From contig JBDKLO010000088.1 in NCBI GenBank assembly GCA_039795615.1, positions 1 through 6,254 on the forward strand: DNA of 6,254 nt, in the 5' to 3' direction. Each line of letters starts with the position of its first letter. Position 1 is the first letter of the stretch. This document shows positions 1-5,925 of this stretch, piece after piece. Both the position numbers and the translations under genes were made by a program. A model generated the notes under the pieces. It had not been told where the DNA came from, ran no database searches, and saw only the letters and a list, made by a program, of their open reading frames with translations. Origin of the DNA: UBA6136 sp039795615 (GTDB lineage Bacteria > Pseudomonadota > Gammaproteobacteria > Methylococcales > Methylococcaceae).

Positions 1-1215
1 GTTTTAAGGTCAGGCCCCCTTTACGCATCGCGCGGTATCCCTCGCATCGTTGTTGCGGGGGGTGGTTTTGCCGGCCTTAATTTTGCTCACGCCTTAAAGC
101 AACTGGCTCCCGCGGTCGAGATCATCGTCATTGAGCAGAATCCCCATTATGTTCGGTGTCCCGGATCGAATCAGGTCATCGCTGGTTTCAAGCCGATGGA
201 GTCTTTGACCCATCAACCCGCGTTAGGACTGGCAAGACAGGGGATTCGATTCCTTCAGGGAAGGATCACAGGGATGGATGCCGATCAGCGCATTCTTCAT
301 CTAGAAGACGGCTCTCGCGTCGGCTTTGACCGACTGATCGTGGCCCCCGGCATCGATTTTTTCTGGGACAAGATTGAGGGCTACGGAAAATCCGAAAGCC
401 TCAAGGTTCCCCATGCCTGGCAGGCCGGTTCGCAGACGCAATTACTCCAAGATCAGCTCGCAGCGCTTCCAGAAGGTGGCCTTTTTCTGATGACGGTACC
501 GGTAAATCCCTACCGATGCCCCCCGGGACCCTACGAACGGGCCTCATTGATCGCCGCCCGACTCCAACGCGTCAACCCTCGGGCCAAGATTCTCATCCTG
601 GATGCAAAGACAAAGTTCTCAAAAGAAAAAGGCTTCAAGGCTGCCTGGGCTTCGCTCTATCCCGGAATGATTGAGTGGATTTCTTTTGAAACTGAAGGTG
701 AGATTGATTATGTCGACGTCGAAAGCCGCACCGTCGCCACCGCGTTCAACCATTACCGCGCGGATGTTCTCAATATCATCCCCCCCCAAAAGGCAGGAAA
801 GCTGGCCGAAACGCTCGGACTGACGGACGAATCCGGCTGGTGCCCTGTCGACCCGGTTACATTTAAGTCGATCAAGATTCCACACGTTCATGTCATCGGC
901 GATGCCACCAGTTATGGGGCTGTTCCAAAATCAGCATTTGCAGCACAAACCGAGGCGCGCGCATGCGCTCTGGTCATTGCCCTCTCCATTCTGGAAACGC
1001 CCCCGCCTGAGCCCCGGCTGATCAATCACTGCTACAGCCTGGTGTCGCCGGACCGGGCCATATCAGTGACCGGGGTCTATGGCGTGAAAAAAGGGGCCCT
1101 ACCAGAGGCTCTCTCGGTCATGGAATCCTCACCGGAAAGCGATCAGCATCTCGAATTCGCTCAGGCGATGGACTGGTTTGAGCTTCTGATTCGGAGCACT
1201 TTCGAAGCACCCTAG
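1..1215 (+). CDS. fccB: Flavocytochrome c sulfide dehydrogenase, FAD-binding subunit (FccB/SoxF type), 5' truncated
   Basis: The frame is open from the first base to the TAG at 1213-1215, so the true start lies upstream of the window; an ATG at 196 falls inside the FAD domain and is not the start. By family, this periplasmic flavoprotein oxidises sulfide to sulfur or polysulfide and passes electrons to a cytochrome c partner. Visible marks, with codon 1 at base 1: the FAD dinucleotide motif GGGFAG at codons 20-25; Cys53 in the VRCPGSN segment, where FccB proteins attach FAD covalently; the segment YRCPPGPYERAS with one redox Cys (bases 517-519); LILDAK; IPPQKAGK; GWCPVD; HVIGDAT; and the second redox Cys in NHCYS (1030-1032). 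The C-terminal stretch fits the FCSD-specific flavoprotein domain. A Tat signal peptide, usual in this family, would lie mostly upstream. No cytochrome gene follows; it could be upstream. An SQR-like relative is less likely given the CPPGPYERA and NHCYS motifs. Confidence 0.9.
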   Translation, partial: VLRSGPLYASRGIPRIVVAGGGFAGLNFAHALKQLAPAVEIIVIEQNPHYVRCPGSNQVIAGFKPMESLTHQPALGLARQGIRFLQGRITGMDADQRILHLEDGSRVGFDRLIVAPGIDFFWDKIEGYGKSESLKVPHAWQAGSQTQLLQDQLAALPEGGLFLMTVPVNPYRCPPGPYERASLIAARLQRVNPRAKILILDAKTKFSKEKGFKAAWASLYPGMIEWISFETEGEIDYVDVESRTVATAFNHYRADVLNIIPPQKAGKLAETLGLTDESGWCPVDPVTFKSIKIPHVHVIGDATSYGAVPKSAFAAQTEARACALVIALSILETPPPEPRLINHCYSLVSPDRAISVTGVYGVKKGALPEALSVMESSPESDQHLEFAQAMDWFELLIRSTFEAP

Positions 1216-1222
1216 TCGATCT

Positions 1223-1807
1223 TCAGATCTCCAAGGCCTCCTGGACGATAGCAAGGGCATCAGAATCCAGCGGCAAGCCGAGGGCAAATCCCTGGCCTCG
1301 CTCCGACATCTTGCCCCAGGTCTTGCGGACAATATCAACCACCTTGGATCTTTCGTGTCGCCCTCGAAAATCATCGAAATAGAACTCGAGAAAAACAAGG
1401 CAAATCACATCCTCGAGGATCTGAGTCTCCGGATTGGTCTTGATCCCCCGCTTTTCGATCAGCCCCCTCACGCGCTGGATGTCCGAATCCGAATAGCCCT
1501 CGGCCCTCATCATGGGTTCCACTTGATCGGCATGGAACCGGTAGAGCGTGGTTCGCCATTTGAGATACCCTGCCCGGTCCAGGGGATAATCTGATCTTGG
1601 AATCTTCCAGCGGCGAACATGTTGGCCTCGTGCCGCAATCTGAAGGGCATCTGAGGCCTCTGGCTCCAACCGGGAAAGCCAGCCTGTCATTCTCTGCCCG
1701 TAAAGGAGCTCACCCGCAACGGATTGGCCTGCCACTTCGACCCGATGAGGATCCTCGTTATTTGCGGCATCGATCGATGCCAAAACCGCCAACACGTGTC
1801 CGGACAT
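1223..1807 (-). CDS. DUF4202 family protein of unknown function
   Basis: From the start at 1807 this is a 194-residue soluble protein that I recognise as DUF4202. It has no signal peptide and no membrane segment. Family-like features are the N-terminal IDAANNEDP, then ARGQHVRRWKIPRSDYP and DRAGYLKWRT (many conserved Arg, Trp and His), an EDVICLVFLEFYFDDF block, and a C-terminal KTWGKMSERG segment. The His/Arg-rich and acidic blocks would suit an all-helical metal- or phosphate-binding protein, but that is inference; no activity is assigned. I chose the ATG at 1807 because it places MSGHVLAVLASIDAAN at the usual family start and has GGGAGA about 10 bases upstream. An in-frame ATG at 1837 would add ten residues but lacks a well-spaced ribosome site. 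The gene converges with the sulfide dehydrogenase gene (7-bp gap) and diverges from surE. Confidence 0.85.
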   Translation of the reverse strand: MSGHVLAVLASIDAANNEDPHRVEVAGQSVAGELLYGQRMTGWLSRLEPEASDALQIAARGQHVRRWKIPRSDYPLDRAGYLKWRTTLYRFHADQVEPMMRAEGYSDSDIQRVRGLIEKRGIKTNPETQILEDVICLVFLEFYFDDFRGRHERSKVVDIVRKTWGKMSERGQGFALGLPLDSDALAIVQEALEI

Positions 1808-1866
1808 GAATTTTCGTTCTCCCAAGTGATAGGCCATGAGGCCATAAATTGCCCCTAATACCTTTC

Positions 1867-1896
1867 ATCATAAAGGGGGCATCCCTTCAGCTCCAA
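1867..1896 (-). promoter_or_regulatory. Possible promoter for the DUF4202 gene
   Basis: On the minus strand TATGAT (1872 to 1867, five of six matches to TATAAT) lies 18 bases after a poor -35-like TTGGAG (1896 to 1891). Transcription would begin near 1860, giving a leader of about 50 bases to the preferred start at 1807. The -35 is weak and no operator is clear, so this is only a candidate. Confidence 0.25.
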
Positions 1897-1932
1897 GCGC
1901 GCCAAGAAGCCAGTTTCTGCCCTCTTCTGGTG

Positions 1933-1938
1933 TAGAAT
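1933..1938 (+). promoter_or_regulatory. Possible -10 element for surE-pcm
   Basis: TAGAAT matches the sigma-70 -10 consensus at five of six positions and sits 22 bases before the surE start codon. No convincing -35 is seen about 17 bases upstream (around 1910-1915), so the element may be weak or used by another sigma factor. It would start transcription about 15 bases before surE, leaving just enough leader for the ribosome site. Confidence 0.25.
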
Positions 1939-1950
1939 TTAGCCTTATTC

Positions 1951-1956
1951 GAGGGA
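1951..1956 (+). promoter_or_regulatory. Ribosome binding site of surE
   Basis: GAGGGA lies four to six bases before the ATG at 1961. The good spacing fixes the surE start, which also gives the canonical N-terminus MHILLSNDDG. Confidence 0.6.
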
Positions 1957-1960
1957 ATAC

Positions 1961-2722
1961 ATGCACATCCTGCTCAGCAATGACGACGGTTACTCTGCCG
2001 AAGGTCTCAAGGTTCTGGACCGTTTTCTGAGGGAGCACGTCGAAACGACAGTGGTAGCTCCCGAGTCCAACCGCAGTGGCGCCAGCAACTCCCTGACACT
2101 TGAAGTTCCCCTGAGGGTCAGCCGAGCGGAGAACGGCTTTATCAAGGTCAATGGCACCCCGACAGACTGCGTCCACCTCGCCATCACAGGCCTTCTGGAT
2201 CGTGAGCCGGACATGGTATTTGCTGGCATCAATCACGGCGCCAATCTCGGGGATGACGTGATTTATTCAGGCACCGTCGCCGCGGCCACCGAGGGACGCT
2301 TTTTAGGTCTTCCCGCGGTCGCCCTGTCCCTCGCCTCACATAACCACAACCCGACACATTTCGAGAGTGCCGGACGCGTGGCTGTAGCGCTCTTGGATCG
2401 CATCCGCCGCTACCCCCTCCCGGCCGACACCATCTTGAACGTGAACATCCCGGATCTTCCCTGGGAAGAGATCAAAGGCTTCAAGTCCTGCCGACTCGGG
2501 CAGCGTCACCGGGCAGAACCCGTCATCCGCGGCGAAGACCCAAGAGGCCGCGAACTTTTTTGGGTCGGCGCCGCAGGATCCGAACAAGATGCAGGTCCTG
2601 GCACTGATTTCCACGCCATCCGGGAAGGCTATGTGTCGGTGACGCCGCTTCAGATTGACCTCACCCGCTACGATCGCCTTGATCAACTGGCAGGATGGCT
2701 TGAGGGCGACCTGCGCTCATGA
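1961..2722 (+). CDS. surE: 5'/3'-nucleotidase SurE (survival protein)
   Basis: A 253-residue cytoplasmic metal-dependent phosphatase of full family length. SurE removes phosphate from 5'- and 3'-nucleoside monophosphates and can act on short polyphosphate; it helps cells survive stationary phase and stress. The metal-binding set is intact and numbered as in the family: Asp8 and Asp9 in SNDDG, Ser39 in ESNRSGASNS, and Asn91 in AGINHGANLGDD. Also present are GTPTDCVHLA (65-74), YSGTVAAATEG (102-112), the NVNIP segment (160-164) and a C-terminal GYVSVTPLQIDLT (223-235). The start is supported by GAGGGA just upstream. The stop overlaps the pcm start (ATGA, 2719-2722), so translation of the two is probably coupled, as in the surE-pcm pairs of many gammaproteobacteria. 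Nothing suggests damage or transfer. Confidence 0.97.
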   Translation: MHILLSNDDGYSAEGLKVLDRFLREHVETTVVAPESNRSGASNSLTLEVPLRVSRAENGFIKVNGTPTDCVHLAITGLLDREPDMVFAGINHGANLGDDVIYSGTVAAATEGRFLGLPAVALSLASHNHNPTHFESAGRVAVALLDRIRRYPLPADTILNVNIPDLPWEEIKGFKSCRLGQRHRAEPVIRGEDPRGRELFWVGAAGSEQDAGPGTDFHAIREGYVSVTPLQIDLTRYDRLDQLAGWLEGDLRS

Positions 2723-3378
2723 AACAGCGGTACGAAGGAATCGGCATGACGTCGCGCCGGACGCGCGAACGCATGGTCGCCCGCCTTCGTGAACAAGGCA
2801 TTCAGAATCCCGATGTTTTGAAGGTCATGCTGGATACGCCGCGCCATCTTTTTGTTGAAGAGGCTCTGGCGAGCCGTGCCTATGAGGATACGGCCCTGCC
2901 CATCGGGTTCAACCAAACCATATCCCAACCCTACATCGTTGCCCGGATGACCGAACTTCTTCTCGAACGGGGAACGCCCGGGAAAGTGCTGGAAGTAGGA
3001 ACCGGCTCCGGTTATCAGACCGCTATTCTTGCGCAGCTGGCCAAGACCGTTTACTCCGTGGAACGGATCTATCCGCTTCAGCAAAGAGCTCGCCGCTGTC
3101 TGCAGGAACTCAATCTCCGTAACGTTCGCCTCAAACACAGTGACGGCGGCTGGGGCTGGGAGGAATATGCCCCTTACGATGCCATTCTGGCAGCCGCTGC
3201 CCCAAGTGAAATCCCTGAGGCCCTCTTGGCGCAAATGGGTCGGCGCAGCATCATGATCATTCCCGTCGGGCAGGGCCGCACCCAGATCCTGAACCGGGTC
3301 ATTCGATCGGAAGTCGGCTTTGAGGTCGAAGAAATCGAACCGGTCAGCTTCGTTCCCTTCCTGCCAGGCATCGCCTAA
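2719..3378 (+). CDS. pcm: Protein-L-isoaspartate O-methyltransferase
   Basis: A 219-residue cytoplasmic enzyme that methylates L-isoaspartyl residues in aged proteins with S-adenosylmethionine, starting their repair (EC 2.1.1.77). Visible marks: TPRHLFV (40-46), the signature ALPIGFNQTISQPYIVARM (59-77) with the substrate-side Thr/Ser, SAM motif I LEVGTGSGYQTA (91-102), the acidic motif VYSVERI (111-117), the HSDGGWGW loop (140-147), YDAILAAAAPSEIP (153-166) and the ending VSFVPFLPGIA. The loop has Ser where the usual form is GDG. The ATG at 2719 gives the ATGA overlap with surE and includes a GIGMTS lead-in that I recall from some longer homologs. An internal ATG at 2746 has a better ribosome site (AAGGA, six bases upstream) and matches shorter homologs, so either or both may be used. 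The nlpD-rpoS genes that follow pcm in enterics are absent. Confidence 0.96.
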   Translation: MKQRYEGIGMTSRRTRERMVARLREQGIQNPDVLKVMLDTPRHLFVEEALASRAYEDTALPIGFNQTISQPYIVARMTELLLERGTPGKVLEVGTGSGYQTAILAQLAKTVYSVERIYPLQQRARRCLQELNLRNVRLKHSDGGWGWEEYAPYDAILAAAAPSEIPEALLAQMGRRSIMIIPVGQGRTQILNRVIRSEVGFEVEEIEPVSFVPFLPGIA

Positions 3379-3379
3379 G

Positions 3380-3422
3380 CCCCCCCTTCACGTCCCCTCT
3401 GATGGGGGTTGAGAGTTTTGTT
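3380..3422 (+). terminator. Weak candidate terminator after pcm
   Basis: Just after the pcm stop, a C-rich run (3380-3386, and again CCCC at 3394-3397) can pair with GGGGG at 3404-3408. The shorter form has a 4-bp stem with a 6-base loop; the longer a 5-bp stem with a 17-base loop. TTTTGTT follows at 3416-3422 but is 8 bases from the stem. Both the stem and the distance are poor for an intrinsic terminator, and the T-rich part overlaps the copA promoter candidate. Confidence 0.22.
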
Positions 3423-3427
3423 ATAGT
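3419..3427 (+). promoter_or_regulatory. Extended -10 promoter of copA
   Basis: TGT followed by TATAGT fits the extended -10 pattern TGnTATAAT with one mismatch. It places the transcript start near 3434 and a leader of about 38 bases. Only a poor -35 (CTGATG, 3399-3404, 17-bp spacing) is present, which is common for extended -10 promoters. The 19-bp spacer and dyad typical of CueR-activated copper promoters are not seen, so activation by a CueR-like regulator at this site is not supported. Confidence 0.45.
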
Positions 3428-3449
3428 TCGCGAATACCCATCCGCGAAC
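3426..3449 (+). promoter_or_regulatory. Inverted repeat over the copA transcription start, possible operator
   Basis: GTTCGCG (3426-3432) and CGCGAAC (3443-3449) form a perfect 7-bp inverted repeat with a 10-base spacer. The left arm begins in the last bases of the -10 element and extends as the 8-bp palindrome TTCGCGAA (3427-3434). The position, straddling the expected start site, suits a dimeric repressor controlling copA. In RNA it could instead form a leader hairpin. No metalloregulator gene is in the window and I do not recognise the sequence as a named operator. Confidence 0.4.
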
Positions 3450-3471
3450 CCCTCTGATCCAGGTCCCGCCC

Positions 3472-5901
3472 ATGAACGCGATAGCTGAAGACACATCTCC
3501 CGCACTCCGTCTTTCGATCTCCGGCATGCGGTGCGCCGGCTGCGTCGAATCCGTCGAGACAGCCCTTCGTGCCGTACCCGGGGTCGAACAGGCCACGGTG
3601 AATTTTGCCGATCATTCGGCGAGGGTCGAGGGCAATGTCGACCCTGAAGTCCTCAAAAAGATGCTCGATGAAGCCGGCTACCCGGCAGCCATCATGGAGG
3701 AACTCGAAGATCCAAGTGAGCAAGAAGCCCTTGAGGACGCGCACGCTCGTGATCTTCTAAAAAAAGCAGCGGTTGCCGCCTCGCTGGGGGCCCCATTGAT
3801 GATTTTGGACCATCTGGGGTACCTGCCTCACCTCGGAGGCACCCGGGATGGGGCACTTTGGTTGGTGGGAGCCTACTTTGCATTTCAGGGCATGCGCTAT
3901 GGTGACGGCCGGTTCTTCCGTGCCCTCAAGAATATTGTCAAAACCCGCACCCTGGATCGCGATCTTGCGATCGCTCTGGCGCTCAGTTTTGCTGGCGTCT
4001 ACGCAATCCTGTCGATTGTGGCCTCGCGCGGGTTTCCCGCGGCATTCTGGGTGGTCGTGTCCTATCTGACCCTGAGAATCATGCAGTACTCCGGCGGCCA
4101 CTTTTACCGAGGCGCCATCAAGAGCTGGGAGCACCGCCAGGCCAACATGGATACCCTGGTCGCCCTGGGAACAGGAGCGGCGTGGGTCTATTCGACCGTG
4201 GCCATATTCTTCGCCCATGGTCTTCCCCCCATGAGTCGACATGCCTATTTTGAAGCCGCAGTCACAGTCCTCGCGTTTATTAACCTCGGGGGAGCTCTTG
4301 AAACCCGAGCCCGCGGTAAAAGCTCTGCGGCCATCCGCCAACTCATCGGCCTTCAGCCCAGAACGGCCCGTGTGATCCGAGAAGGCGTCGAGATCGATAT
4401 TCCCATCAGTGAAGTCGGGTTGGATGAAACACTTCGGGTCCGTCCAGGCGAAAAAATCCCGGTGGATGGCGAGGTGATCGAGGGTGAATCAAGTATCGAT
4501 GAATCCATGCTGACAGGTGAAGCGCTTCCTGTGACCAAGCGCTCGGGCGATACCGTGACCTGTGGAACGGTGAACCAGAGCGGAACATTCCTCTTCCGTG
4601 CCGTTCGAATCGGAAGGGATACCGCGCTCGCGCAGATCATTCAGAGCGTCAAGGATGCCCAGTCCACCAAGCCCGAAATTGCGCGTCTGGTCGACAAGAT
4701 TGCCGCTGTCTTTGTGCCAGTCGTGATCTCGATCTCTCTGGTCACGCTTCTGATCTGGTGGATCTTTGGGCCTGACCCCTCCATCGGCTATGCCTTTGTG
4801 ACGGCCATGACTGTCCTGGTTATCGCCTGCCCCTGCGCCCTGGGCCTTGCAACCCCAATTTCGGTCATGGTCGCCGTAGGTCGAGCGGCCCAGGAAGGGA
4901 TCCTGATTCGAAAGGGAGATGCGCTTCAATCGGCCGGTAAACTCAACACGATCATCCTCGACAAAACCGGCACTATCACTCAGGGCAAACCCAAACTTGC
5001 GGTCATCGAATGCCTCTCCGACTGGGATGAAGCAAAAGTACTTCAGTGGGCATCCACTCTGGAGTCGGGTTCCGAACACCCACTGGCTGCTGCCATTCGG
5101 GAGGCGGCCAAAGAGCGCAGTCTTGAAGACCTTTCCCTCTCGAGCTTCATGGCCCTCTCCGGCCTCGGGATTCGGGGGACGATTGGCGAAGAGCAAGTCC
5201 TTCTGGGAAATCTTCCGCTGATGGAACGAGAGCAGGTCGATACCTCAGGGCTTTCCGAGCGTTTGGAGAATCTGGGACGGAAAGGACAAACACCGGTGGT
5301 TCTGGCTGCCGGAGGCAAAGCCGTCGGCATTCTGGCCATTGCGGATCCTGTGAAACCCGACTCCCGTGAAGCCCTGCAAAAGCTTAAAGGCCTTGGAATC
5401 CGTCTGGTCATGCTGACCGGAGACAATGAGGTTACGGCACGAGCCATTGCCGAGGAAGTCGGCATCGAGGAGATTCGGGCTCAGGTCCTTCCGAGTGACA
5501 AGGCCACGGTGGTGAAGTCGCTGCAGGTGATTGGCGAGGCCGTCGGCATGGTGGGCGATGGCATCAATGATGCGCCTGCTTTGGCACAGGCCAACGTGGG
5601 CTTTGCCATTGGCACCGGAACCGACATCGCGATCGAGAGCGCCGATATTGTCCTGATGGGCGGCTCCCTATCAAAGGTCGCAGAATCGATTGCCCTTTCT
5701 CGAGCGACCGTTCGAAACATCGAGCAGAATCTGATCGGCGCCTTCATCTACAACGTCCTCGCCATTCCGGTGGCGGCAGGACTCCTTTATCCGCTGTTCG
5801 GAATCCTTCTAAACCCAATGATCGCAGGTGCGGCCATGGCGATGTCATCAGTCACCGTGGTCACCAACGCCAATCGCCTGCGCTACACCAAGCTGCTCTG
5901 A
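3472..5901 (+). CDS. copA: Cu(I)-exporting P1B-type ATPase CopA with a duplicated membrane hairpin
   Basis: An 809-residue inner-membrane pump that uses ATP to move Cu(I) out of the cytoplasm. Order: one N-terminal HMA metal-binding domain (about 12-78) with the CxxC motif MRCAGC (19-24); an acidic linker (77-92); membrane helices; actuator domain with TGE (348-350); the metal-site helix with CPC (453-455); phosphorylation site DKTGT with Asp497; nucleotide-domain SEHP (534-537); GDGIND (695-700); then YN (760-761) and the MxxSS helix (Met789, Ser792-793). CPC, YN and MxxSS together mark the Cu(I) class. Single-HMA relatives are usually about 740-750 residues, so this protein is longer by about 60. 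The excess is a second copy of the MB-TM1 segment: 128-189 repeats as 191-252. The second copy carries the standard SGGHFYRG and NMDTLVALG motifs. Ten helices are therefore predicted. Start: ATG at 3472 with a modest AGG eight bases upstream. Confidence 0.96.
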   Translation: MNAIAEDTSPALRLSISGMRCAGCVESVETALRAVPGVEQATVNFADHSARVEGNVDPEVLKKMLDEAGYPAAIMEELEDPSEQEALEDAHARDLLKKAAVAASLGAPLMILDHLGYLPHLGGTRDGALWLVGAYFAFQGMRYGDGRFFRALKNIVKTRTLDRDLAIALALSFAGVYAILSIVASRGFPAAFWVVVSYLTLRIMQYSGGHFYRGAIKSWEHRQANMDTLVALGTGAAWVYSTVAIFFAHGLPPMSRHAYFEAAVTVLAFINLGGALETRARGKSSAAIRQLIGLQPRTARVIREGVEIDIPISEVGLDETLRVRPGEKIPVDGEVIEGESSIDESMLTGEALPVTKRSGDTVTCGTVNQSGTFLFRAVRIGRDTALAQIIQSVKDAQSTKPEIARLVDKIAAVFVPVVISISLVTLLIWWIFGPDPSIGYAFVTAMTVLVIACPCALGLATPISVMVAVGRAAQEGILIRKGDALQSAGKLNTIILDKTGTITQGKPKLAVIECLSDWDEAKVLQWASTLESGSEHPLAAAIREAAKERSLEDLSLSSFMALSGLGIRGTIGEEQVLLGNLPLMEREQVDTSGLSERLENLGRKGQTPVVLAAGGKAVGILAIADPVKPDSREALQKLKGLGIRLVMLTGDNEVTARAIAEEVGIEEIRAQVLPSDKATVVKSLQVIGEAVGMVGDGINDAPALAQANVGFAIGTGTDIAIESADIVLMGGSLSKVAESIALSRATVRNIEQNLIGAFIYNVLAIPVAAGLLYPLFGILLNPMIAGAAMAMSSVTVVTNANRLRYTKLL
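3853..4230 (+). repeat. Tandem in-frame duplication within copA (2 x 189 bp, protein-level)
   Basis: Residues 128-190 (3853-4041) and 191-253 (4042-4230) of CopA align without gaps at a 63-residue offset. By hand I count 19 identities in 62 positions, including Trp130/193, Tyr135/198, Met141/204, Tyr143/206, Gly146/209, Phe148/211, Arg150/213, Arg159/222, Asp164/227, Val176/239, Tyr177/240 and the Gly-x-Pro at 187-189/250-252. The DNA copies have diverged greatly, so the event is old. Each unit would span one MB-like and one TM1-like helix. Confidence 0.7.
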
Positions 5902-5915
5902 AGATCAGAGCAGCT
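5891..5915 (+). terminator. Perfect hairpin overlapping the copA stop codon
   Basis: AGCTGCTCTGA (5891-5901) and TCAGAGCAGCT (5905-5915) form an 11-bp perfect stem with a 3-base AGA loop. The left arm includes the copA stop codon. No T-run follows on either strand, so this is not a classic intrinsic terminator. It may act as a 3' RNA-stabilising stem or as a pause site for both converging transcripts. Confidence 0.45.
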
Positions 5916-5925
5916 GGCCTCTCCC

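Noticed and set aside
196..198. ATG that would make a shorter 339-residue flavoprotein
   Set aside because: The upstream frame encodes the FAD-binding GGGFAG motif and the FAD-linking Cys, so the gene clearly begins before the window.
780..787. Run of eight C bases inside the sulfide dehydrogenase gene, a possible slippage site
   Set aside because: It encodes the conserved IPPQKAG segment and the frame is intact. A single C8 tract inside a conserved motif is weak evidence for phase variation.
1217..1231. Repeated GATC and an AGATCT palindrome between the convergent genes, considered as a terminator
   Set aside because: The possible stem is too short and lies mostly within the DUF4202 coding end; no T-run follows on either strand.
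2683..3234. Minus-strand open frame of 183 codons opposite surE-pcm
   Set aside because: It overlaps two well-supported genes on the other strand and resembles no known protein.
3390..3471. CueR-type copper promoter with a 19-bp spacer and dyad before copA
   Set aside because: No matching dyad between a -35 and -10 was found; the inverted repeat seen lies at and after the -10 instead.
3757..4341. Minus-strand open frame of 194 codons opposite the CopA membrane region
   Set aside because: It is a shadow of the copA coding frame, with no ribosome site or family resemblance.
4489..5196. Long open frame of 235 codons on the minus strand inside copA
   Set aside because: It lies entirely opposite a strongly conserved ATPase region, shows no recognisable domain, and is rich in the Arg, Gly and Pro typical of antisense frames in GC-rich genes.
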